A stretch of DNA of 16,122 nt from CAZXNF01 sp050741255 (GTDB taxonomy: Bacteria > Pseudomonadota > Gammaproteobacteria > Burkholderiales > SG8-41): positions 1-16,122 of the forward strand of contig JBOIEQ010000101.1 of NCBI GenBank assembly GCA_050741255.1, written 5' to 3'. The notes beneath the pieces are model-generated. The model made no database searches, was not told the DNA's origin, and was given only the letters and a program-made list of their open reading frames with translations. Below are positions 1 through 6,846 of the stretch, piece after piece; the first letter of the stretch is position 1; the number at the start of each line of letters is the position of its first letter. The position numbers were made by a program, and so were the translations under genes.

Positions 1-609
1 CCTCCGCCCCCGCGGGCACCTCGCGCGCCCGCCGCCGTGCGGCCGCCGCCCGCGCCACCGGTTCTCGCCATGAAGACGCCGTCGCCTGCCGCGACGCCCG
101 CGCCACCGCCCGTCTCGCGCCCGTCCGACCCGGGTGATTTTTCCTCCTTCGTCGAGGCGCAACGCCGCGCGCGCGAATCGCAGCCGCAGATCGCCGCCGC
201 ACCCCCCCAGCCCTCGCCACCAGCGCCGCCCGCGGAAAATGACACCACGCGCGCCAACCGCAACCTGGCCGCCAGCATCGCCTCGCAACAGCCCAGGAAT
301 TTCGGCGAGGTTCGCCGGGGCGGCGGCATTTTTTCCGTGCAGCGCCACGGACTGGATGATGCCGAGCTGATCTTCTTCGGCTGGAGGTCAGAGGCGCGCC
401 GCAACATGCTGCAGCCGTTCCCGGTCAAGCGCGGCAACAATCCCACCATCGAACTTGCTACCGTGCGCAAGATGATCGAGATCATCCGCCAATACGAGAA
501 GGGCGACTTCCGGTGGGAATCGCAGCGGCTGGGCCACTGGGTCACGCTCTCCGCCGCGCCGCGCGACAACGCGGAGCTGGAGGCCTTCCTGATGAAGGAT
601 TTCTTTTAA
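1..609 (+). CDS. Proline-rich conserved protein of unknown function, C-terminal part (cut by left edge)
   Basis: The reading frame is open from base 1 and ends at TAA 607-609, so the true start lies outside the window. The visible N-terminal half is a low-complexity Pro/Ala-rich stretch that looks like a disordered linker. From about residue 90 of the visible part the sequence becomes globular: it contains RRGGGIFSVQRHGLDDAEL and FFGWRSEARR, then a charged helix-like region (ATVRKMIEIIRQYEKGDF) and the ending LEAFLMKDFF. I do not recognise a named family and see no catalytic motif, signal peptide or membrane segment in the visible part. A TonB-like role for the proline-rich segment was considered, but no TonB C-terminal box is present. 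It is followed by a convergent minus-strand gene. Confidence 0.75.
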   Translation, partial: PPPPRAPRAPAAVRPPPAPPVLAMKTPSPAATPAPPPVSRPSDPGDFSSFVEAQRRARESQPQIAAAPPQPSPPAPPAENDTTRANRNLAASIASQQPRNFGEVRRGGGIFSVQRHGLDDAELIFFGWRSEARRNMLQPFPVKRGNNPTIELATVRKMIEIIRQYEKGDFRWESQRLGHWVTLSAAPRDNAELEAFLMKDFF

Positions 610-637
610 GGACTCTGAGGCGGCAGTTGCGATTGCA

Positions 638-654
638 GCCCCGCACGAAGGGGC
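638..654. terminator. Weak hairpin between convergent genes
   Basis: The arms GCCCC (638-642) and GGGGC (650-654) are perfectly complementary around a 7-nt loop. The hairpin starts 29 nt after the stop of the proline-rich gene, in the gap facing the convergent aminotransferase gene. There is no T-tract on either side, so intrinsic termination is only a possibility. Confidence 0.25.
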
Positions 655-774
655 CCATCAATCGCGCACCCGGGCGTGTGTTCCGTACTGCGATGGCCGA
701 TCGGCGCTGGCGATTTCGCGCAGCATCACCCGCCAGTGGCACAGCAACACCGCCGTAGAGTCCGACCAAAAGCG

Positions 775-2190
775 CTAGCCCACCGCCGCTTTCGGCTCGC
801 CGGTACGCGCCAGCTCGCCCTCCTCCTTCAGCGCACGCAGGGAGTGCCGCCACGCCTGAATGGTGAGGTCAACATCCGCTGCGGAGTGCGCCGAAGACAC
901 CAGCCCTCCGCGCCACCCTTTCAAGTCGACGCCATGAACCAGCATGGCAAGCCGCATCTTCGACAACAACCGCTCGCGCTTGTCGGTTTTGAACCACTCG
1001 GTCGGCGCCGCCAGCGCATCAAAGGTCGTCGGCTTGATCGGGCGGCTTTCCGGGTTGGTGAAAAAATGAAAGAAGGAATGTGCGCCGTACACGGCCCAAG
1101 GCACCCCTTCCTCCTCCAATACCGCGTTCATGCCGGCTCTTAACTTTTCGGCGGTCGCGCTGGCGCGTCCGCAGGCGTCCGTGTCGCGGATGATCTTCAG
1201 CGTTGCGATACCGGCGGCGGCGGAAACGGGATGCGCGTTGTGCGTCCCCTCGTGCGCGATGCGTTCCCGGCCCGCCGCGGCCGAGGCATCATGGTCAAGC
1301 CAATCAAGCACGTCCTGCCGACCGGCGACGGCGCCTCCCGGCATGCCGCCCGCCACGATTTTTGCGAGCGTGGTGAGGTCCGGCATGACCCCATAGACCG
1401 CCTGCGCACCACCGGGCGAGACGCGAAATCCGGTAACCACTTCATCAAAGATCAGGAGTACCCCGTGCTGCCGCGTCAGCTCCCGCAGTGCCTTCAGGAA
1501 GGCGGGCGGTGTGGGGATGGCGCCGGAGCTGGCCCCCAGCGGCTCGATGATCACCGCCGCCACGTCGCCATGCGCGGCCAGCGCACGGGTAATCCCCTCG
1601 ATATCGTTGGGCCGCACCAGAATGACGTTGGCGGCAACCTCCGCCAGCACGCCTGGTGTCGCCGTGCCGTCGAGCCGTTCCTTAACGCCGAACGCCGCGT
1701 GGTCGTGCCAGCCATGGAAATGCCCTGCGAAGCGCACGATCTTGCTCTTCCCGCTCGCGGCGCGGGCGAGGCGGATCGCGAGATGGGTCGCTTCGGTGCC
1801 GGAGGAGGTGAAACGCACCCGCTCGGCCGATGGGATCAAGGCCTGGATGAGCTGCCCCCATTCGAGCTGCCGATCGTTGCCCGCGGCGAAATGGAGCCCA
1901 CTGGCAAGCTGTTGCTGCGCCGCCGCGACGACCTCCGGGTGCTGGTGGCCGAGCAACAGGGCGCCATGGCCCCCGTAATAGTCGACGTACTCGTTGCCGT
2001 CGACATCCCATTTGCGCGATCCCGACGCACGCTCCACGTAGATCCCGTAAGGCCAGGTGCGCCGCGAGTCATGTACGATCCCGCTCGGGAACACGTCGCG
2101 GGCCCCGTCGTGGGAACGGCCCGAGCGCGGCGTGCGCGCAAGATACTCACCCAGGATTCTGGATTCCCGCAAGACATCGGCATTCATCAT
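775..2190 (-). CDS. Class III PLP aminotransferase, glutamate-1-semialdehyde 2,1-aminomutase-like
   Basis: This is a predicted cytosolic PLP enzyme of the class III aminotransferase fold, closest in motif pattern to glutamate-1-semialdehyde aminomutase. Counting from the chosen start, the FTSSGTEATHLAIRLAR cofactor-phosphate region lies near residues 127-143, GHFHGWHD near 156-163, and IFDEVVTGFR near 247-256 with the PLP-ring Asp at 249. The Schiff-base lysine is K277 in TLAKIVAGGMPGG. ATG 2190 was chosen because AGGGGG sits just upstream; an in-frame ATG at 2187 is equally possible, and one at 2217 lacks a good ribosome site. About 471 residues is somewhat longer than typical HemL, with an N-terminal extension. 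It lies last in a lysR-bug-aminotransferase minus-strand set, so a role in amino-acid or amine catabolism is more likely than haem synthesis. The substrate is unknown. Confidence 0.88.
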   Translation of the reverse strand: MMNADVLRESRILGEYLARTPRSGRSHDGARDVFPSGIVHDSRRTWPYGIYVERASGSRKWDVDGNEYVDYYGGHGALLLGHQHPEVVAAAQQQLASGLHFAAGNDRQLEWGQLIQALIPSAERVRFTSSGTEATHLAIRLARAASGKSKIVRFAGHFHGWHDHAAFGVKERLDGTATPGVLAEVAANVILVRPNDIEGITRALAAHGDVAAVIIEPLGASSGAIPTPPAFLKALRELTRQHGVLLIFDEVVTGFRVSPGGAQAVYGVMPDLTTLAKIVAGGMPGGAVAGRQDVLDWLDHDASAAAGRERIAHEGTHNAHPVSAAAGIATLKIIRDTDACGRASATAEKLRAGMNAVLEEEGVPWAVYGAHSFFHFFTNPESRPIKPTTFDALAAPTEWFKTDKRERLLSKMRLAMLVHGVDLKGWRGGLVSSAHSAADVDLTIQAWRHSLRALKEEGELARTGEPKAAVG

Positions 2191-2267
2191 CGGTCCCCCT
2201 CGCACGACTTTCCGCAATGGTCAGGCGGATCCGCGCAACGAAAGCACGTCCCGCCGCCAGGTTCGCT

Positions 2268-3260
2268 CTACTCGGGTTTTATGCCCGCATCCTTGATGAC
2301 GCGCGCCCATCGCTGAAGTTCGTCCGCAATCATCTTGCGAAACTGCTCGGGCGTGTTGGGCGCCGGCTCAAGCCCGCTCGCCGCGAGGCGCTCTCGCATC
2401 TCCGGCGAGTTGACGGCCCGCGTGATTTCCTCGTGCAGACGCCTGATCACCGGTTTGGGCGTGCCTCCCACCGACATCACGCTGTACCAGTTGCTGACAT
2501 TGACGTCGCTCACGCCGCTTTCGGCGAAGGTGGGCACGTCCGGCAACAGCCTGCTCCGCTTGGGTGTTGCCGAAGCAAGGATCTTGATGCGGCCCGCCTT
2601 GGCCAGCGGCAGCACGGTGGGTGGCGTCGCAATCGTTGATTGAATCTGACCACCGACAACATCCGCAATGGCGGGGCCGACGCTCTTGTACGGCACGTGG
2701 ATCATCTCGATGCCCGCGCGCTGCCGGAACAACTCTCCCGTCATATGCGTTCCGCTGCCGCTGCCGGCGGAGCCGATCGACAGCTTGCCGGGCTGGGCCT
2801 TGGCGGCCGCGATAAAGTCCTTCAGGCTCGTGGCGTAAGGCAGTGCGGGATTGACGGCCAGAATGTAAGGCGTGTCGGCGACCACCGAAATCGGATCGAA
2901 GTCTTTCAGCGGGTCGTACTTCGGATCCTTGAAAAAGGCGATGTTGATCGTGAAGCCCGAGTCCGCAAGCAACAGCGTGTACCCGTCCGCGGCGGCGCGC
3001 GCCGCGGTCTGCGTCCCCAGCAGGGAAGCGGCGCCCGGTCGATTGTCGACCACGACGGATTGCCCCATCTGTTCGCCGAGTTTCACGCCGATCAGCCGTC
3101 CGACGAAATCCGATCCGCCCCCCGCGGCAAACGGAACGATGAGGCGAATGGGTTTGGTCGGATATTCCTGGGCGACAGCGACGCCGGCGGAGAAAGAAAA
3201 CAACACGCCACCGGCGATGGCAGCGGTCAGAACGCGATTCGAGAGGGTTTTGGTAGCCAT
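2268..3260 (-). CDS. Bug/TctC family periplasmic solute-binding protein
   Basis: This is a 330-residue member of the tripartite tricarboxylate transporter receptor (Bug/TctC) family, which binds carboxylates and related small molecules in the periplasm. The N-terminus is a clear Sec signal: basic MATKTLSNR, a hydrophobic core, and a probable cut after AGVAVA (residue 30). The mature part begins QEYPTKPIRLIVPFAAGGG and continues with the family's EQMGQSVVVDNRPGAAS and ADGYTLLLADS regions. The ATG at 3260 places the signal peptide directly at the N-terminus with a purine-rich AAAGAG upstream; longer in-frame starts would put an unlikely basic tail before it. No TctA/TctB membrane genes are nearby, as is common for these expanded orphan receptors in Burkholderiales. 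It lies between lysR (104-nt gap) and the aminotransferase (77-nt gap). Confidence 0.93.
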   Translation of the reverse strand: MATKTLSNRVLTAAIAGGVLFSFSAGVAVAQEYPTKPIRLIVPFAAGGGSDFVGRLIGVKLGEQMGQSVVVDNRPGAASLLGTQTAARAAADGYTLLLADSGFTINIAFFKDPKYDPLKDFDPISVVADTPYILAVNPALPYATSLKDFIAAAKAQPGKLSIGSAGSGSGTHMTGELFRQRAGIEMIHVPYKSVGPAIADVVGGQIQSTIATPPTVLPLAKAGRIKILASATPKRSRLLPDVPTFAESGVSDVNVSNWYSVMSVGGTPKPVIRRLHEEITRAVNSPEMRERLAASGLEPAPNTPEQFRKMIADELQRWARVIKDAGIKPE

Positions 3261-3364
3261 TTTTCTCTTTCTGGATGGAAGGCCGGCCTGCGAATGGCCA
3301 GGCGTGGCGCGATGGATGAAAACCACTTTCCGTTTACAACATGAACCCTTCGCCGTTTGCGTCA

Positions 3365-4258
3365 TCAGCGGCGACAGAACGCCAGGAATCTCCGTTCCAC
3401 GGAAGACAAGTCGGCTTCCTCACGGTAGACGATGCGCAAGGCGCGCCGGGTCCACGGCTCGCGAATCTCGAGCGCGGCGAGCGACAGGGACCTGGCGCTC
3501 GACCTAGCCACCCCCAGCGGGACCACCCCGATGCCCAGCCCCGCTTCGACCATCCTGCACAGGGTATCGAAGCTGCGCACCTGAATACGGGTCCGCATCG
3601 CCTTGCCGAGCTTCGCCGCTTCCCGGCGGAGCAGCAGGTAGATCGGACTTTCATCTTCAAGACAAACGAATTCATGGACAAGCGTCTCGATGAAACGGAC
3701 AGATTTGCGCCTGGAAAACGGATGTCCGGTGGGGACCACCAGCGAAAGCTCGTCTTCACGAAAGTCGGACGTGATCAATCCCCGCGTCTCCACATCGCTC
3801 CATACGACGCCGAGTCCCTGGCGACGGTCGCCGGCGGCCCGCACGATTTCGGACGAGCGCATCTCTTCCAACTCAACCCGCACTTGCGGAAAAGCCGATA
3901 CGAATTCCTTCAGGACTCGCGGCAGAAACTGCGTGATGGCGGCATCACACGCGCGAATCGACAGATGCTCCGTTACACCGCTCCTGATGTCTTCAATCGT
4001 GTCGTCCAGGCCGATGATGTCGTCAAGGACCAGCCGCAGCCGTTCGATCAGCAACGCCCCCGCCGGCGTCACGCTGATGCCGCGGGCATGGCGCCGAAAA
4101 ACTTTCACGCCGACGTTCTTCTCGAATTCGGCGATGCGCCGACTCGCGGCGGCAAGCGCGAGGTTTCCGCGTGCCGCCGCGCGGCTAATACTACCCTCCT
4201 GCGCCGCCGATGCCATCAGGCTCAGCGTCAGAATATCCGCACGCCACTTGAGCGCCAT
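3365..4258 (-). CDS. LysR-type transcriptional regulator
   Basis: At 297 residues it has normal length for a LysR-type regulator. Residues about 8-66 form the winged helix-turn-helix (GSISRAAARGNLALAAASRR, then VFRRHARGISVTPAG), followed by a linker helix and a substrate-binding-like effector domain containing LSIRACDAAITQFLP and VRSFDTLCRMVEAGLGIGVVPLG. It is transcribed divergently from the long plus-strand selenoprotein gene set and is first in the minus-strand set with the Bug protein and the class III aminotransferase. It is therefore the obvious candidate to control both arms in response to a pathway metabolite. The start is supported by GAAGG upstream. That ribosome site lies inside the 3' arm of a perfect 9-bp inverted repeat, suggesting autoregulation or a translation-modulating hairpin. 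The effector is unknown. Confidence 0.93.
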   Translation of the reverse strand: MALKWRADILTLSLMASAAQEGSISRAAARGNLALAAASRRIAEFEKNVGVKVFRRHARGISVTPAGALLIERLRLVLDDIIGLDDTIEDIRSGVTEHLSIRACDAAITQFLPRVLKEFVSAFPQVRVELEEMRSSEIVRAAGDRRQGLGVVWSDVETRGLITSDFREDELSLVVPTGHPFSRRKSVRFIETLVHEFVCLEDESPIYLLLRREAAKLGKAMRTRIQVRSFDTLCRMVEAGLGIGVVPLGVARSSARSLSLAALEIREPWTRRALRIVYREEADLSSVERRFLAFCRR

Positions 4259-4261
4259 GTC

Positions 4262-4284
4262 AGCCTTCGCAAATCGCGAAGGCT
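4262..4284. promoter_or_regulatory. Perfect 9-bp inverted repeat next to lysR start (operator or RBS hairpin)
   Basis: AGCCTTCGC (4262-4270) and GCGAAGGCT (4276-4284) are exact reverse complements separated by 5 nt. On the lysR strand the downstream arm contains the GAAGG ribosome site, 3 nt from the ATG. It could be a dimeric repressor site giving LysR autoregulation, or an mRNA hairpin that hides the ribosome site. It lies in the 123-nt divergent intergenic region. Confidence 0.5.
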
Positions 4285-4302
4285 AGCTTCGCTCCCGCGA
4301 GA

Positions 4303-4331
4303 TTGTCAAACCCCGGCAACCGCCCCACACT
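4303..4331 (+). promoter_or_regulatory. Candidate sigma-70-like promoter of the plus-strand gene set
   Basis: TTGTCA at 4303-4308 matches the -35 consensus at 5 of 6 positions. Seventeen bases later CACACT (4326-4331) is a poor -10 (3 of 6). It is the best pair I could see in the divergent intergenic region. A weak -10 would fit dependence on the LysR activator, but this is inference. Confidence 0.25.
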
Positions 4332-4381
4332 CGCGCCTATCGCCTCCACGCGCCCCCCCCCGCACCACTTCGTCATCGCCC

Positions 4382-5617
4382 ATGGGTTACTGCACGCACC
4401 TCGAAACCGTGCCCGGTGGAACCATACTGGCCGCCGACCGACCGGAGAATGCCCCCGCCGGGACGTTTCTGTATGCCCGCTACGACCTCGACCGGATCCG
4501 TCGGGAAGTCACCGTTGAGGACATCGCTGCCGGCCCCGCCTCGCTGTGGCGCTACGCCGCGTTGCTGCCGATCGAGGCGCCCGCGCACGCGGTCTCTCTC
4601 GGCGAAGGGTTCACGCCATTGCTGAAGGCCGATCGCCTGGCCAGGTCGGTCGGCTGCGCGACGCTGCGGGTGAAAGATGAGGGCCAGAACCCCAGCGGGA
4701 CATTCAAGGACCGCGGCGCGTCCGTCGCGCTGAGCCGCTACCGGGAAATGGGCGTGAAGGCCGTCGCCTCCAGCAGCTCCGGCAATGCGGGGGGTTCCTG
4801 GGGCCTGTATGGCGCACGGGCGGGGATCGAGTGCATCAACATTCTCCCCTCCGATGCGCAGACGTCCAGTCGCAGGCAGTGCAGCCTGTCCGGCGCACGT
4901 ACCTACTACGTGGAGGACTGGACTGTCGCGGGCCCGCTGGTCGCCGATGCCTGCCGCAGGTTCGGCTGGTTCAACGTCAACACGTTGAAAGAGCCTTATC
5001 GCATGGAAGGCAAGAAAACGATGGGGCTCGAGATCGCCGAACAGCTCGGCTGGAAGCTGCCTGACGTCATCGTTTATCCCATGGGCGGCGGCCTGGGTCC
5101 GCTCGCGATCTGGAAAGCGTTCGAGGAACTCCTCGCGCTGGGCTGGGTGACCGGGCCGCTGCCGCGGCTGCTCGTCACGCAGTGGGCGGGCTGCGGGCCG
5201 CTGGTGAAAGCCTGGAACGAGAACAAAAACGATGTGGAGCCATGGACGGACCTCGATGTTCCGCCGGGTGGCCTGAAGTCGGTCCATCCGCCCGGCGGAC
5301 GCGGCGTGCTCGAGCTGCTGGCGCGCCACGGCGGCGGCGCCCTGGCGATCACGCTGGATGAGGCGCTGAGGGAAGTGCGCGAGATGGCGGCCTGCGAAGG
5401 AATCCTTGCGTGTCCGGAAAGCGCCACGGCGGTCGCCGGATTGCGCAAAGCGCTCGCGAGCGGCATGGTCGACCGTCAGGACTCCATCGTCGTGATTTGC
5501 ACCGGGTCCGGCCTGAAATCCATCCCCCTGCTGCCTGCCGGTCGGGAGCAGGTGATCCATTCCCTCGCTGATCTGGAAGCGACCGCGGCGGCCGATGCGG
5601 TCGCCTTACCTGCATGA
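4382..5617 (+). CDS. Threonine synthase-like PLP-dependent enzyme (fold type II)
   Basis: This 411-residue fold-type-II PLP enzyme has the threonine-synthase pattern. The N-terminus is MGYCTHLE, resembling the family's start, but without the usual second cysteine pair. The Schiff-base lysine is K109 in NPSGTFKDRG, the substrate loop is SSSSGNAGG (about 130-138), EGKKTMGLEIAEQLGW lies at 208-223, and the glycine-rich phosphate-binding loop GGGLGP is at 234-239. The family catalyses beta/gamma elimination or replacement on amino acids; the true substrate is unknown, and its position suggests a specialised paralogue rather than housekeeping ThrC. ATG 4382 has no clear Shine-Dalgarno and follows a nine-C run, but fits the family N-terminus. 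It is the first gene of the plus-strand set, 12 nt upstream of the next gene. Confidence 0.88.
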   Translation: MGYCTHLETVPGGTILAADRPENAPAGTFLYARYDLDRIRREVTVEDIAAGPASLWRYAALLPIEAPAHAVSLGEGFTPLLKADRLARSVGCATLRVKDEGQNPSGTFKDRGASVALSRYREMGVKAVASSSSGNAGGSWGLYGARAGIECINILPSDAQTSSRRQCSLSGARTYYVEDWTVAGPLVADACRRFGWFNVNTLKEPYRMEGKKTMGLEIAEQLGWKLPDVIVYPMGGGLGPLAIWKAFEELLALGWVTGPLPRLLVTQWAGCGPLVKAWNENKNDVEPWTDLDVPPGGLKSVHPPGGRGVLELLARHGGGALAITLDEALREVREMAACEGILACPESATAVAGLRKALASGMVDRQDSIVVICTGSGLKSIPLLPAGREQVIHSLADLEATAAADAVALPA

Positions 5618-5629
5618 TTCGGAGATCCC

Positions 5630-6802
5630 ATGACTACCAATGACTGGCCCGCGTTACGCGCTGAATTCCCCACCCTCGCGCACTGGAGCTATCTCGACGT
5701 CGCGCGGAAAACGATCCCGCCGCGCTGCCAGGAACAGGCGGTGCAGAGCTACTACCAGGAGGTCTATGACGAAGCGGGCGCGGACGCCTGGGCGGCAACC
5801 AATGTCGGGCTCGGCCGCACCGAACTGGCCCAGCTGCTGGGCGCGTGTCCGGGCGAGATCGCCTTCACCAAGAACACCACCGAGGGTCTGGCGATCGCCG
5901 CGAACGCCTTCCCGCTCGGCGCCGGAGACAACATCGTTCTCACGGATCAGGAGCACGTCGCCAATATCTGGGTCTGGAAACACTGGGAGCGCAACGGCGT
6001 CGAAATCCGGTTCGCCAAAAGCGATCGCGGGCGGCTGCCCGTCAAATCGTTCCTCGACGTCATCGACGCGCGCACGCGCGTCGTCTCCACGGCTTACGTC
6101 ACCTACGGCAACGGCTACCGGGTCAATCTCCCCGAACTCGGCGCCGCCTGCCGCGAACGCGACATCCGCCTCGTGGTCGATGGCGTACAGGCGGCCGGTA
6201 TCCTCGCCGCCCCGCTCGGGACGCTTGGCGCCGACCTCATCGCCATCGGCGGGCACAAGGGCCTGCTCGGCCTGACCGGGTCGGGTGTGCTGTATTGCCG
6301 GGAGGACCTGGTGGACACCCTGCAGACGACGTTCATCAAGGAAGCGACGGCGCCCGGATCGCCGACCGCGCGCGCCCACGTCAACAGCCAGTTCGATTAC
6401 GTCCGCCTCGCGCACCGCTTCGAGGGCGGCAACCCGAACTTCCTGGGCATCCGCGTGCTGCGCGCCGGGGCGCGATTCCTGACGACGATCGGAATCAGCA
6501 ACATCGAGCAGCGGGTACGACATCTCAGTGACGTCTGCCTGCAGGCCTTGCGGAAAGCCGGACTGCGCACCACCACGCCCGCGGAATGGGAAGAGCGCGC
6601 GCACATCGTCAACGTGCTGGTGCCGGAGGCTACCCGCATCATGAACACGCTGCGCGAAAACGATCGCATCGTCGTCAACGTCAAGGACGACGCGATTCGC
6701 CTTTCGATGAGCTTCTTCAACACGGAAGAGGAAATCGAGCGCGCGGTACACGCAATCGCGCGACATGCGCGTACAGCAAATGGGGCTGTGGCCGCCGCGT
6801 AA
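5630..6802 (+). CDS. Class V aminotransferase-like PLP enzyme
   Basis: This 390-residue fold-type-I PLP protein belongs to the class V aminotransferase group (cysteine desulfurase, selenocysteine lyase and isopenicillin-N epimerase relatives). Visible motifs are FTKNTTEGLAIAANAF near 79-94, DQEHVANIW near 106-114 with the ring-stacking His109, VVDGVQAAG near 182-190 with Asp184, and GGHKGLLGLTGSGVLYC with the PLP lysine K210. The C-terminus has IRLSMSFFNTEEEIERAV, typical of the epimerase-like branch. I see no cysteine in the C-terminal region where cysteine desulfurases carry their catalytic residue, so sulfur or selenium mobilisation is not supported. GGAG sits 5 nt before ATG 5630. It is 12 nt after the threonine-synthase-like gene and 44 nt before the selenoprotein gene, implying co-transcription. 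Confidence 0.9.
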   Translation: MTTNDWPALRAEFPTLAHWSYLDVARKTIPPRCQEQAVQSYYQEVYDEAGADAWAATNVGLGRTELAQLLGACPGEIAFTKNTTEGLAIAANAFPLGAGDNIVLTDQEHVANIWVWKHWERNGVEIRFAKSDRGRLPVKSFLDVIDARTRVVSTAYVTYGNGYRVNLPELGAACRERDIRLVVDGVQAAGILAAPLGTLGADLIAIGGHKGLLGLTGSGVLYCREDLVDTLQTTFIKEATAPGSPTARAHVNSQFDYVRLAHRFEGGNPNFLGIRVLRAGARFLTTIGISNIEQRVRHLSDVCLQALRKAGLRTTTPAEWEERAHIVNVLVPEATRIMNTLRENDRIVVNVKDDAIRLSMSFFNTEEEIERAVHAIARHARTANGAVAAA

Positions 6803-6846
6803 CGCCACGCACAAGCATCATTCCGCCTACCGGTACTGGAGTCGCA

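Noticed and set aside
775..2190. HemL of haem biosynthesis
   Set aside because: The family motifs fit, but the N-terminal extension, substituted positions and LysR/Bug context point to a specialised aminotransferase.
4373..5560. Long minus-strand open frame opposite the threonine-synthase-like gene
   Set aside because: It is a GC-rich shadow without recognisable domains, and the plus strand carries all PLP motifs.
5630..6802. Selenocysteine lyase or cysteine desulfurase supplying selenium to the cluster
   Set aside because: The C-terminal catalytic cysteine region is absent, so only the wider class V fold is supported.
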